In this document: positions 35,218-48,755 of the stretch, in pieces
Numbering within the stretch: the first letter of the stretch is position 1
How the letters are laid out: each line of letters opens with the position of its first letter
Origin: Trogon surrucura
Taxonomy: Eukaryota > Chordata > Aves > Trogoniformes > Trogonidae
Direction: 5' to 3'
Length of the DNA stretch: 64,000 bases
Assembly (NCBI GenBank): GCA_020746105.1
Contig: CM036620.1
Coordinates: 25,008,604 to 25,072,603 of the forward strand
Translations under genes and position numbers: made by a program
Notes under the pieces: generated by a model
What the model was told of the DNA's origin: nothing
The model's input: the letters and a program-made list of their open reading frames with translations, nothing else
Database searches by the model: none

Positions 35218-36780
35218 ACATATCAATATTTGCTTACCCTAGCACTTAACTAATGCACTACAAGTAAATTCAGAATCATCTTTTGTGTAGATTTTTCAAG
35301 AGCTGGTAAATATATTTACTTTTGAAAGTACTTGCTGAATTGAAAGTACAAAAAATCATCCAAAATAAGATTAAAAAAGAAAATACATTTCATCATCACA
35401 TCATATAATTAAGACCAAATATTTCTGTAGAATTGCTAGACTATGGCAGATGAAAAAACAATTCTTACCTCAACAGCTCAGAAAAGTACAGTCACAGTAG
35501 TGAAAGACCAGATGGATACCATGTAGGCAATGTGCCTTGTCAGTAGCTGTGGTACACTGTGTAGTGGGAGTGGGTTCAAGACGTTCTCCATCTTGTTATG
35601 CTACCACTAATGCATTGAAGTCATCCTGGGGGGCTCTTTATGGTTAGCAAGGACACTGCATATTGTGGACCACATACCAAGACCCTATTAGGTTTACATG
35701 CAAGGCTCAGTGAAGATAAATACTCCCTGTGAAAATACTCTGAATGTGTCTGTCTTGTAGATCAGAATATCAGTATTCTTTGAGAAATTATCATTTGTTC
35801 CCTGGTGCTATAGCGACAGTCCCAAAGGAAGAGCTGGTCAATGCCCATTGTGTCCTGCACTTGCTTGCTTGCTTGCGTTTTTTTCTTTCCCCCCAAATAT
35901 GTAAAACTCTAACATCATTTTTTACAGAATACAGTTTGTTACCTACTCTAAGGGGCCCTATCTCATTAATCAGTGACAGCAGAAACAACATGTCAAGTTC
36001 ATAAAAAATTATGGATCTGATTTGCTACTTATCGGAGCTCTCTTGACAAAATAACATGTACAGTTGTTTTTCAAGACCTTTGAGAAAAAAAACACCAACT
36101 GTAATTAAGGACCTGGCATGGCTGCCTTTATACTCTATGTGCTACAGTGCTAGCTGCTCAAAGGCTTTCTCTGTGTTATCAACACAAGTTATGTCAATAA
36201 CTGTTACTGCACATGGAGCTGCTCTTGAAAGGCTTCTCAGCTCCAGTGAGTGTTGAGGATGGTCAGGATTTAAAAGGGCAATAGGAAACAAAAAATTAAT
36301 TTGCTTTAGAAATTCTTTTATTTAGAAATAAGGACATAGAATAAACTACACCTGAATACATTCAAGAGACAAGTAAGCAAAAACTGAGCAGAAGCATATA
36401 GTGTATGTATTGTTTTAGGTCCCTGGCCTCCTCTATTTATCTGTTTTTGAACACTCCATATTGTACATATCTTGGTGGTTTTCTAAGATCCTTTCTGTTG
36501 CACTCAATTTTATGCTGTTTTATTTTTACACTTCAGCGTAACATATTGACTGTTACCCCAGTTGCACTGATTCATAAACAGTGGATAAATCCTCCAAACT
36601 GTTCCAAAGGCTGTAAAGTAATATTGAAGCAAAATGAGTGAAGCTTTCTTAGCAACTTTTGGCTGGCTATCAAAGTAGCCAAAGGTCTTCAGCCAGCCTT
36701 AGGCATTGTGGAGAGAGATTGGAGTTTTCAGGCAAAATTTTTCTCCTATAGTTCTCCTAATTGTAAGATTTTTTTCTTCC

Positions 36781-36799
36781 TTTTTTTTTTTTTTTTTTT
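36781..36799. repeat. T19 homopolymer
   Basis: Nineteen consecutive T followed by CCCC. No transposon body is recognised beside it. Confidence 0.9.
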
Positions 36800-37207
36800 C
36801 CCCAATTCATTATGTCATTTAAGTCTGTGCAACTGTTAGGTAATGCCATGGTTGTAGAGGTTGTTGACTACCATGATTATTCAGTTTGTATTATTTTACA
36901 ATTTTTTGTTCAATTTTCTTTTTTTCCCTCACTACAGGCATAACATGTTCTCACTGTTGGAATCTGATTTTTCATATCATATTCTCAGTTTTCAAATTAT
37001 ATTCACAGTCTTTTGAAAGTGTTTTGTATCTCTAAGTCAACTAGGAAACAGTCAAGCTATATAACTTTTGAACCCATTTCTGTGAAGATGACATTTCATC
37101 TCATTTTTTTTGTGTGATCAGAAGTAGGTCGTGAAACTTATTTGGTATTTCTGTCAATGTATAGGCCTACATCATACCTCAGTCACTGCAGAGAACTTCA
37201 GTAACTC

Positions 37208-37231
37208 AGTCATACCTACAGTCATACCTAC
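37208..37231. repeat. 12-base unit tandem duplication
   Basis: AGTCATACCTAC is present twice in perfect direct tandem, followed by a further AGT. It is probably replication slippage. Confidence 0.8.
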
Positions 37232-39804
37232 AGTGAAGGTATAAATCTCAGTCACCTGAATTCTTACTGCTCTAATAAATGACAATAAGCCTTCCAAAAC
37301 TACATCGTGGCAAGCTGATAGTTGTATTCTCCCACCTAGGTCCTATGTGATCCCTCCCTTGTTTCGTACAATAATTAGAAATATGGTGGCCCACTTGGGA
37401 CAACTGAAGAACTGGTATTATTTTTTTACCCAGATAAATCACCAGTAATAAGTAATAATATTTCTCTGTATTGTTTTTACCTTATGCTTTATTTCTGCAG
37501 CATGCCCTGAAAATTGATATGTGAGAATGAGGAACTATGTGTGGGTCTTCCTTCTTCTCTTCAAATGAATCCTTATTACTGGATCAGTTTTGCTGACATA
37601 GAGCAAGATTTCAGCAGTGGACCAAGTGCAGTACAAGGACATCGGTCTAGAAGACTTCAGTTTAGATGGGAAAAATAGGACAATTTATTGATGTAACGAA
37701 TGCACAGTGGTTTAAAAAAATAGAACCTTAAGGTGGCATTCGCATATAGCTCACGTCATTTTTTTCTCCATCATTACATTTCACCTTTTCAGTTGTCTCT
37801 CCCAAATTAATATATTCAGTATCCACATTTGCAGTACTGAAAAGAATGGAAAGTCCTGCATAGTATTTGGCACTGTCTTATGTGTATACCTGAATTAGTA
37901 GGGCTCTATAGTAATCTACGCTGCTACCTCAGTGTGTCAGTTCATTTAATGAGGCACATGTGACAGTCCCACATACCTTACAGAGCATGTCTAGAAGGAA
38001 CATCTTGTCAGCACAGCAAAAATATCTGTGTCCTCCAGCAATATGAGTCTGCTCCAGCCTGGTTCTATTTCAAAGACTGCAACCCAGGAAAAGACCGTGT
38101 TTCTAAACAAAACACACCTGAAACAATCTCCTCCTTTGAGGTTCTGTCGAGCCATGTTGTGCTGTCATATCAAGCTGCTGACAAAACTTGCTGCATCAGA
38201 TAATGTCTGATATGACTGAAAAAAAACCTTATACAACATAGGCTAAAAGGACTGCATTGTGTGTCTTTTTTTTTCCTTCCCCTCCAAAAAGAGAATGCAC
38301 TGTCCTTAAGACTGCTGTGTGCTCGCTTGTCTAGCCTTCATATATCTGCAAAACACTGACCCAGGGTTGTCACACATTCTCAAGAATGCTTTTGTTTTGT
38401 TCATGAATCTTTCCATTCCAAGCATCTTGTTTTGTTTTATTCTTTCTCTTTAAAGCTTTTATTAAGTAGCATTATCAAAGATCTATGGCTGAAAGATGAA
38501 AAACCCTCTGAGAATGTGCCAGATGGATATCACAGGGTATTTGCAGCATGAGGCTGGCCAAATATCTCTCCAAGATGCCCTGCAAGTGGGACAAGGGGCT
38601 GCAACTCATATTCTGTGGGGTTTTTTTAAAGTTGAGGAAGAAGGGGAAAAAGCACTTCTAGTATTTACATATCCAAAAGTTTGAGCTAACTTGATTTTTT
38701 TTCCAGATATTCATGCAAATTAAAGACTCCGAGTAATGAGGCAACTCATCTGTATAATCTGTTCTGATCTACCTCCCATGTTCACTTAAAACTTTTTTGC
38801 ATTTCATTTCCAGCTTAATTTCCCCATTGCCAACACCATGCATAAAAATGATGTGGGCATCTTTTCATTCTTCTGGTGTTTAAGACTTCAGTGTTCATAG
38901 TTAAATGTTTTATGTGCAGCCACTGAGGGATAGAAATCAATTATTATTTTTTTTTTTAGTGGAAATAGAGATGCTAGGAATAAAATAATTACAGTAGTCA
39001 GAGACTTTACGACAAACGCCTAAATCATGAGACCTTCATTAAAGGCGAAAAAACCCACGTCAGTTAAAATCACTGAAATTTATGTAGCTTCTGTTCCCAT
39101 CCACTGGTAACATCTTGCGGTATGTTCTTTTTAATAGCTTGAAGAAACATCTAGTGTCATATTCCCGTCCCCCATAAGTATTTGTAAACCCAAACGAATA
39201 ATTTTGTAATCTTCTCATTAATAGACCAATTAAATCAAGGATCTCTGATTTCTAGACTTGTAACATAACCCGTGCTACGCAATAGCTGCACTGCATGTGT
39301 GCAATTGCCCCCATGGTCCCAGGAAGCACAGCAACCAACGCAATCACTCAAACTGCACAGGCACATCCTGGCTGCCCTCACCTGGCTTGGGTCACTTGGA
39401 TGAAGCTAGTAACTTGGCAACACCCTGTCCAGGTAGGTTTTAGAGAAACTTTTCACATGATCTGGCAAGATAAAGTACAGCCCAAGTACCTCATTCCATG
39501 ATTCACCCATGGTGGTGTTACCCACAGTCATCCTAGCTTCTGACTTTCTGAGCAAGCCATCGCTCACCGTAAAGCAAGCACACTTTTAATGAAACTCAGC
39601 ACAGTACATTCAGTAGTTTCATTAGTCTTTCATGTAATGCATCAGTCTTTCACGTAATCCATTAGGTTCAGCTGAGCTAATCATACCAGGTTTCTCTCCT
39701 AACACGCTATTTTTATTTTTATTTTCATTTTTTTATTGCATAGGATTCCAGTATCAAAGCAGTCCTTCAGTGCAGGATAAAAATTCACTGCGCTTTGAAA
39801 ATCT

Positions 39805-39945
39805 GTTGTGACAGTGGGTAAATCATGTAAGCATTTTGTGCCTCAGGTCTTCCTCTCTAAGATGGTAACATTTTTGCTGCTGTGGGATGGGAGGGAAGAT
39901 TGTGAAGACAAACCCTTAAGTACTTGGAATGTAAAGTGATATTGT
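39805..39945 (+). repeat. MIR/CORE-SINE-like ancient fragment
   Basis: The order GTGGGTAAATCATGTAAGC, TTTGTGCCTCAGGTCTTCC, TAAGATGGTAAC, GAAGATTGTGAAGAC and TACTTGGAATGTAAAGTG parallels the core and 3' part of MIR-like SINEs (the CTCAGTTTCC...TAAAATGG and GATTGTGA...AAAG landmarks). It is heavily diverged and by-eye only. Confidence 0.4.
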
Positions 39946-42900
39946 AATTAGAGATGCCAGGAAAGATCTTACTAATAACAAGTGGAGTATCTTTGCTGGA
40001 GGTACAAAAGTTCTGAGCTCTGAATTCAGATTTTAATAGGACAATGCTAAACAGTTTTGAAGAGTAGCTTGTTTTTTGTTTCTTTGTTCTGGGAATACAC
40101 AGGAAGGAATAAAAGGAATGGATCATAGCAATATTGTGTACTTCATGTCTCCTTAGGCACTGAGCTTGGATGTTGTTGAAGGGCCAAGCTCAGCCCTACT
40201 CTCCTCAGCCTGTGTTAAAAGTTTGAATAATGCACACAGCTTTGTTGAAAGTTTCAATGAATTTAAGGTTTCCTTGCAATATTTTTCATGGGTTTAATCA
40301 ATGGGTCAAAGCACAAGACGGAATTTGTACAGTTTGTCAGTGAGACTTGCACTTTGCTTGAATGTTAGCATTGTCAAATTCATTTACTGCTATGTTAGAA
40401 AAAGGATATTAATGTTCACACTCCCAATTCCAGGTTAGCAATGGCAGGCATTGAGACAAATTGAAGTAAAATTTACTGTGCCAGGAAAAATGAAATAAAA
40501 AGTCCTGGTTCAGGAGTTAGCTAGGATGGAACATACCACATTTGCTGGGAAATGATATATGAGGTGGAGCTGAAATGTCCCAAATTTATTTTATTATACC
40601 TTGAAACTGTCTTTGTTTAAAGTTCCCAATTTGTGCATAAATGCTTTGTTTCAGAGAGAAAGCAAGAAGGGGGAAAAATGATGTGACAGGTTTAATTACA
40701 TTTAAGAGAATACAGAGGAGATCAAAGCCAAAGAGATAAAAGGTGCAACTGCTGTATGGGCTGGAATGTTCTTCCGAATCATAAACACCCTTAAGCGTAG
40801 TGCTTCAGAGGCAGCCGCCCTGAATTCAGGACAGAGTCACAGCTGACGCGGAAACCCTCTATTACAGTGTTTTATGACCTGCATTGGCCGCTGTTGGCGA
40901 GCCCCATACTTATGCAGGCACCAAAATGTCTGGGAGCATTCACGAGAAAACAGTAAACCAAAGAGTGCCGCCCAGGTCAGCGGCTCAAAAATAACCCCCC
41001 ACGGGCTGTGTTGCCGAGAATTCTTTGCAGAGATGGCAGTTGACTGTGGGCCAAGAAAAATCTATCTTGTATCAACAGATGTAATCAGAACCCCTATGGT
41101 GGTAATGACTCTGTCACAGTTTTCATTAGCTGGGAATGCTTAACTTCAGGAGGAATGGGTTTCCCCCTCACCACTACCTTTTTATTAGTGTTCTATGGTC
41201 CATTAACGAACCAAAGTTATCAAACTGCTGCATCTCCTTTCCGAAAAGGAGTACTTAATAAAGCGACAGTAAACCAAAGCAAGATGCTGCCAATATTTTA
41301 AGTAAAGGTCCAGCTCCATGTTTGTTGCTTCTGTCAGTTTGCCCTAAATTCACTGATCCTATGCTCTGTTTTCCTCAAAGAATTTCTGCTGTATTCACCA
41401 TCTTCAGAGAAAAAACCCAACAAAATAATAAACATCTAGAAGCCTCACACTGCTCCCTAGGAAGCTGCTGACCCCTCTGTCCTCCCCATCTCTGCACCCT
41501 GATCTTCTAAACCCAGTGCTCCTTCATCTCGAGTTTCTAATGGAAATTTCTTGTTTTCTTGAAGAAGTGCACTGTAAGATGTCTGTTGCCTGTGCTACCA
41601 AGACTTATGGTAAAAAGAAAAAAAGCGTTAGGTTGCTTTGGGTTTCGAGGGCATTTGGTTGAATGGAAAGAGCAAATATTTCTCTTGGGGGAAGAAGTCA
41701 GCTGCTCAGTGTGATCCTTTTGCTTTTTCAGGGGGTGGTATCTGTCGTTGGTGCATGTAAGTGAGTAAAGCTGATGTAGAGTATGTTGCTGAAGGACTGC
41801 TGAAGTTAACTCACCCCTAAACTCCTTTGCAGGCTCTTTCTTTTCTCCTCTGCCATTTTTCAGACAAGTAGTTCAGGTGGCTTAGCTGCTTCTCCGCACA
41901 TCCATAAAGACAAATCAAGAGGATGAAATAGAAGTGCTCACAATTATCTTAGTTCAGCCCCAAACTTACAGAAGTCTTCACAATAGCAAGCGGGGGTACA
42001 TGCTGATTTTTGTGGTGTGGTGTGTTTTATTTTTCCTGTTGATGTTTATACATCTGTATATTGTAAATATGCATACCTGGTAAATGTTATCACATCCATA
42101 CCATTCATGCAGTCACTTGAAATCTATACACCAAGACTGTCTCCTTTTCACGTGGAACAGGAGTAACGTGTTTGCTGCAGAAGGTACTCTTCATAGATTA
42201 CTGGGCACTGGGGGTTTGTAACTAACCATTAAAAAAGTTCTGGATGCTGACAGGAATTATTTGCATATGTAGGCAGTGAGAAGAGGGTATCAGAGTCACA
42301 CGGAGCACATGGGTGCATTCAGGTATAGCAGCTCACATAAACCACGACTTCAGAGCTACTGCACTTAGGCTTATTGGTCTGTTTTTACAGATTCAACCAG
42401 CTCATCTGAAGCATGATGAAACTGCATTACACTGAAGAATAAGCTTGCAAAAATATTTGTGATGATGCCAGTGGAGTATGCATGAGAACCTACTGCGTGC
42501 CTACTGAGGTAGCAATAAACAGTTGCAAACTGGCCAGGGATAATCTTAGGTAGACTAGATGACCACACTGATCTTGCACTCTTTTCACATAGGAGAGAGT
42601 GATTTAATGTGTATAAATTCGGGTCAAAGTTTGACCAACTTTTCCCAAAATTTGATGTTCATCCAGCACATTCTATGCAGCTTCTTGTGTTTATGTTCTA
42701 TCTAATCATTTGAGCATGGATAACTGGGAAGGAAAAAGGGATCAATCTTTGTGATATTTTTAGTAGTACTTATTTACTGCAGTCATCCTAGAGATAGGCT
42801 GTTATATGGCATATCGATACCACCGATTGTGAAGAATGTGAAGGTGCATGAAAATGAAAGCTGTAGGAGTTTTATGAAGTAGAACTGATAGGGATCACTT

Positions 42901-45053
42901 TCAGTATAAGACAAGAATATTTTTTTACAAACAATATTGGAAAACACTGAACAGAACTTCAGAAGCCTGTGGTACTTTTAATGTAGTTTTTCCAGACACT
43001 GTTAGATAAAAAGCTGTGTGCATACACTTGGAATGGCATAATGTATACTGCAATCATATTGTAGGTAAAAAGTGTGTGTGAACAAACGCAATATATCAAA
43101 CCTCTTTGTTTCCAGAAGGAACCTGTACGTATGTAAGGATTTTTAATTTTTTTTGGATTACTTGTATCTAACCGATTGATAAAAGCAAGTAGTCTTTTGA
43201 GTAGCATAGGGCACACTTTGTACACACAGAATGTACTTTCCTATGTATCTGTGGATGACTTATGCAGCTCCAACTTTACATAGCAATGTTACTAAAGTCA
43301 TTAGACACGGCTTACAACTTCAAACCAACATTTTAGCATCTCTACAGCCCACACAATTTTTCTTAAAGCTGTGTGAAAAAAACCATATTTTCACAGTCCC
43401 TTTGGGGTTAACCTTCTGTAATCAATACAAGCTTTTTCGCTGCCTCTCCTCTCACTGACAGCATCAAGAAGGCTAAGGCTTTGGCTTTATGTCAAATTTA
43501 GGAAAGACTTATCCTATTTTTCAAAAGATGTCAGAGGAGGTAAAATTGTATTTCCAAGTTCTTTCCAATGCCAAAATTTCCTTTTCTCCAGTACGTTACT
43601 GGCCATAGGGTGAGAGATAAGAGAAACCCTGGAGCGTGGGGCTTCAGAACAAGTGCCAGCAGAAGGCTCCATGGGACTGCCTGGGCTCAGCATTTGTCAC
43701 TCCTGACTCCACCGAGGCGTATAGTCCAGTATTAAATCCAAAGCCCTTAAACCTCCTTAAGACTGCCCAGCTGTTTTGCAGGCACAGTCTCAAAGACTTA
43801 AGTCATGGTGTACAATGGGGATTTTATAGTGAAAACGAGATCCAAGCCAAACCTTCAGTGGCTTGAATGCATGGATATGCTGCAGGAGATTTCTAAGAAG
43901 CAACACATACTGCAGAAATTTCTCCTGAATACAAGCAGATAGGAATTAAATCTCTTCATCATTGAATACTTTTTCACCTCTGTTTTAAGAACTCCATTAA
44001 CCATATTTCCTAAAAACAAAAGAAGCACACAGTTTTATTATTTCCTCATAAAGACAAGAACTTCTGAAACAAGGTATCATTGCCACAATCTATCTACTGA
44101 CAGTGGGAAAATTTCTAATAAAGTTTTTTCCTTTGCTGTATCCTTATAATCTACAGAATGGGGCCCTACTCCTAAATGTTTAAAATTCATATGCCAAAGG
44201 AACTGAACAAATGAATATCTGCAATTATTGCAAATATATGTTTTTTTCCTAAAATAATGGTGTAAAAATTGTATTATATATTTAAGAAAATGGTTCAATC
44301 ACATTTCTCACACAGAAATTGTTTAAACAAAATATTTTCGGCCACTATAAAGGAATAGGTGAATACTTACAGAAAAGAAAGGGCAAGTCCTCCAATTAAC
44401 CAGAGGAATTACAGCTAAAGCAAGAAAACCTTTGTTTAAATAGACACTGTCACAGTAGAAGATCATTACCTATAAATCACAGTGCCTTTTCTTTGCAAAG
44501 TTTTCTGTTAGGTTATGCTGGTCATCATACATATTGTTGTGTGTACAACTATATCCTCCGATTTCATGCCAGAGGCAATAGTGTATGTTCAGGGTTGGCC
44601 AGAACTGGTGATAGTGAAGGGGATGGTGCATGCGGGGGGAGGGAAGGCAATGCCAGCTTTAGGACTATATAAAAAAATCCCTACAGTTTTCATATATGAA
44701 AAAAAAAACCATGATAGATGTATGATTTTCACAAGAGAATTAAATGCTAACACAACATCAGATAGTCATCTACATGCAGGTTAGGAGATGCAGATAGATT
44801 TTCACCCCTCTTTACAACATTTGGGTTCAGTTGTAGTACTTTACATTCTTGGCTGGACAGTGTAATGTAATGCCATGCAGAGACACTGCAGATTTTATTC
44901 TTATTATTAATATTTAATTAATTCATATTACAAATGAACTAACTCATACCCTTCAAACAGTATATGAGTACTTACTGCAATGGAGCAGCTTCACCATGTC
45001 TCTTTGTTTAAACATGTCTGTCCTTCAGTGTGCTATGCAGGGATACCTGTTGT
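39946..45053. other. unique interval, candidate regulatory DNA near 41 kb
   Basis: No gene is supported. The stretch 40860-41290 is unique, has more CpG than its neighbours and several motif-like blocks (GTAAACCAAAG appears twice, at 40951-40962 and 41270-41280). A T run and AT-rich sequence lie elsewhere. The 88-89 codon frames have no recognised domains. Confidence 0.5.
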
Positions 45054-45530
45054 CACAGAATCACACAGGATCATAGAACATTAGGGATTGGAAGGGACCT
45101 CAAAAGATCTCCTAGTCCAAACCCCCTGCTGAAGCAGGATCACCTACAGTAGGTCACACAGGAACGTGTCCAGGTAGGTTTTGAATGTTTCCAGAGAATG
45201 TTTCCACAACTTCCCTGGGCAGCCTGTTCCAGTTCTCCGTCACCCTCACAGTGAAAAAATTTTTTCTCATATTTTTATGGAACCTTCTATGTTCCAACTT
45301 GCACCCATTGCCCCTTGTCCTGTCAATGGACGCTGCTGAAAAGAGCCTGGCTCCGTCCTCCTGACACTCCCCCTTGACATATTTATAAACATTAATGAGG
45401 TCACCCCTCAGCCTCCTCTTCTCCAAGCTAAAGAGACCCAGCTCCTTCAGCCTTTACTCACAAGGGAGATGTTCCACTCCCTTCATCATCTTTGTGGCTC
45501 TTCGCTGGACTCTTTCAAGTAGTTCCCTGA
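45054..45530 (-). mobile_element. CR1 LINE 3' fragment, minus strand
   Basis: Antisense CR1 landmarks are in order: tail units with CACAGAATCACACAGG, CATTAGGGATTGGAAGGGAC, CTAGTCCAAACCCCCTGC and the coding end. The minus strand encodes [39 protein letters not shown] and [19 protein letters not shown]. After that a 2-bp loss near 45200 shifts the frame, so the usual C-terminus is lost. A stop also interrupts the upstream part near 45456. Homology ends at AGTTCCCTGA (45530), inside ORF2 downstream of the catalytic motifs, so no enzyme activity could remain. Confidence 0.93.
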
Positions 45531-47974
45531 ACTGCTGAATAGTTATCACTGTCCTTGAACTTACTTGTCCTTCTTGTACTTTTGATGGTGTAGTCTAAAG
45601 TACAATTCCCTGGTGGTTAATGAGACTGTAAGGGTTGATGTGATACTCTTCTACACAAATGCTCCAGCACAACATCATGGAACACGTATCTTAAATTTTC
45701 TTGTTGAGAATAATTGCTTCTGGTTCTGGTAGTGTGCAATCAGGGATGCAGGGATGCTGGTTCATGTTGATAGCTGTACTGCTTGCTTTACTTGTCTTGG
45801 ACTATGAATTTTTGGGGAAGTAACTAGTAGAGACACACACATGTTCCCTCAGGGATAACACTCATGTGCTAATAAACACTGTAAATAATATGTAATCTGG
45901 TGACTTTCTAGTAATGAAATTAATACCGCTTTAAGAAAGAAAAAGACAAGAACGACAGGCAGTGCAAAGCAAGAAGGTTTTTCCTAGCTTTTCGAGGAGA
46001 AGGAGCTTTATCCTGTGTAGTCTGCTGAGTCTTTGAGAAACTACGCAAAGCACTCCTGGTAAATCCTGAGAAGCTTATATAGGCTTTCAGAAGGTCTCTT
46101 TCTCTGATAAGGAAGCCAATAGTTATCACAGTCCTGATACGGGTATTACAAAGAAGAAAGAGCCTGTGCTGTACCTGAAGTTCTCCAGACACCAAATCTA
46201 TTCAGAATTCACTGGAAAATGAAGTCTGGCAGCAAGCCCATTGTTTTCAGCTTTTTCAGAGTCATTGGAGCCTCTTGAATAGATGCTTAGAGCATCTGAG
46301 CAGCTTCAAGAATATGTATTACTTAAGCCACTGCAGGCTACTGTATAATATTGATTCTTTTTAAAAATACAGGTGTGTTTACCATGTAAGCCAGTTCTCT
46401 GGACATAGCTTTAGAACTGCTAGTCCTGTTGGACTAGGAATGCCACAGTAAGGACTACAAAGGGATTCACTTTTACAAAACTTAACTGTTTCCCAGTCTC
46501 TGTCACAGAGTGTGAGGTGGATTGTGACTGTGAGAACAGTGTGTGTTCTGGGCGTTGCAACACTGTGCTGTATCCTGAGTGCACTGTAAGGAAGTTAAAC
46601 ATCTGTCTTAAGGAACCAGCAAATTATCTGCATCTCCATGATCAGGGTGTCATGGTTTTAATGAAATCCCTAAATCTTCCCTGTACGATCTCAGGAAAGC
46701 ATTGCTCTTACAAATACACAGGAAAAACTCACAGATTTATTTCTGAATGTCAGAATTTTCCTTTTTCTTTAGGAAGCCAGTCTTTGGCAGTCATAGCATT
46801 CTCCATGGTTTAATTTTTAAGGCAAATCTTTCAACAGTTCTCCTGCTGTAGCTGTAACAATTCAGAGTAGTGATTAAACAGACATCTCCCGCTGGCTAAG
46901 ATTCCTGTGTGTTATGTTCTGGGACTGACTGAAAGTCATTCTGTTTTTAAATGCTGGGCAATTACATAGCAATAAGTTAAATCTGAGAAATGCAGTAATG
47001 TGAAAATGAAAAGTTTTCCAACTGAAATAGAATAGGTAATACAAAAGGGTATTTTTGCACTCAGTAGCAAACAATGGTATTTAATATATTTTTTTTTAAA
47101 AAAAACCACGTGGATTTTGAAGTGGATTATAAAAATCTACACTTAGGTGTTTGTGGACACAGAAAGGCTTGTTTGTGATATTATTCATAGTTCCAGATGT
47201 TTCCTTCAAAAACGTGAGGTTTTTTTTTGTTATATTTGAAGCAGCAATTTTGAAAGACTGACACAAAAATTTCTGTAGGAATAGTTGCAATCATTGATAC
47301 AACCAGTTATCTCATTAGCAGTCAGAAAACAGCTCCAAATGACGAACAGACACCGGAGGTGCAGTTGGAACAAAAATTATTAATTATATGAATGTGTCAC
47401 AAAATAATCCTTAAAAGTGCTTAAAGTTCAGGAAACCTCAAGACATGCATGACCGAGAAGTATCAGCCATGTCATAAATGTATGTAAGTTTTGGGTAATA
47501 GGAAGGGAGATACGTACTGTATTAGCACTAACGAAGAGGTAAAACACACTCAGGGAGCCCTTCTAGTGTTTCTGGTATGGCATCTTGACAGATTAGCACT
47601 GTCTAGAAATACTAGGCTTCTTACTCTGTGTCCCAGCATTGTTAGAATAAGGAAATACATCCATGTGCACGTTTGTACATTAAGGTGTGTAAATATAAAT
47701 ACATATAAAAGAATTGATCCCCTTGAAAAAAGATGATTGCATTAGAATGTTTTATTCCCACAGTGTTACCCAAGTAATTAGATGGCTCAGTAGCAATATT
47801 GAAATTTCTCTGAGCTCATCATTAGCCCTTCTCATTTGACATTCCCAGCAATCAATCCCCGTGCCTTGAGACAGAGCCTCACAACGGGTGACACGGGGAC
47901 ATTACCGCCAGCCTCAAAGCTACTTCTGCAAAGGATGTTGGAAGTGGTGTGACCGAGTCTGGATGTCGTGGTGG
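45531..47974. other. unique interval without genes
   Basis: No gene and no recognised transposon. The longest frame (98 codons, 46517-46813) has a few Cys near its start but no domain I recognise. Short T/A runs occur at about 47090-47105 and 47220-47229. Confidence 0.5.
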
Positions 47975-48085
47975 TCAGGGCTCAGAATCCTGGCTCTGTC
48001 ATTAACCTGCAGCACGGCCTTTCAGCCAGAGGGTTCAGCTCCCCATACTGCCCTTGTCTTTCCCACCTGCCTCCATCTTATTTGG
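47975..48085 (+). repeat. MIR-like ancient SINE fragment
   Basis: AATCCTGGCTCTGTCATTAACCTGCAGCACGGCCTT is the expected order of the MIR core start (quoted here as CTGGCTCTGTCATTAACCTG, then CAGCACGGCC). A C-rich block follows at 48037-48076. It is diverged, and only the class is suggested. Confidence 0.4.
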
Positions 48086-48755
48086 ATGGTGGGTTTGCTA
48101 GTGGGCAGGCTCACGTTGTTGTTTATGAGCTACACTTTAACCTCCTGAACTATTTACATTTGGTTATACGTCTCTAAATATGGGAACAGCTACAATGCAA
48201 CGCAATAAACAAAAGTGTGAGTTGCTCACTGACACATGAAGCCCAGTTAATCTTTACTCTTCAGTTGGAGTGTGTTGGCAAGGTCGAGGGACAAGGAGAG
48301 GTTTCTCTGTTGTCACAACAGCAACCTGAGCACCATCAGAGACAGCAACAGATGCTCAGCCTCCTCTGTTTACTGACGTGCATGGCAAAGCATTATCCAA
48401 TTCTTTAAAATGCCTGCTGCAATACTTCCAAGTACTGTCCAGGACACCTATTCCTAATGTTTTGCTTTCCCAAGAAACTTACTTCAATTTATTATATTGT
48501 ATTTTATATTATTATGCAATTAATTTTAGAAAAATTCACTGGCTTAAAGGCTGGTATATAAGAGGATTATGGACAATGGGAAAATGATTGTTTGCTTCAT
48601 GTGATTGCTGTGAAGATAAATCAATTGAATGCACAGATTATGAAGCACCTGAAATACAGATTTCAATTTTTCAACTTGTGCCCATTATTGCCAACAGCAA
48701 GTAGCGGTTCCAAACTAGCTCTGAGGGAACAGTGCTGATATAAATTACCTCATTT
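48086..48755. other. unique interval without genes
   Basis: No gene or repeat is recognised over about 670 bases upstream of the SINE tail. AT-rich sequence dominates after 48470. Confidence 0.5.

Larger units (their letters stand above)
35218..39804. other. unique AT-rich interval without genes
   Basis: No gene is seen; frames are at most 86 codons. It includes a T19 run at 36781-36799, a short tandem duplication of AGTCATACCTAC at 37208-37231, a TGCT repeat near 35863-35877, and AT-rich DNA elsewhere. Confidence 0.55.
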
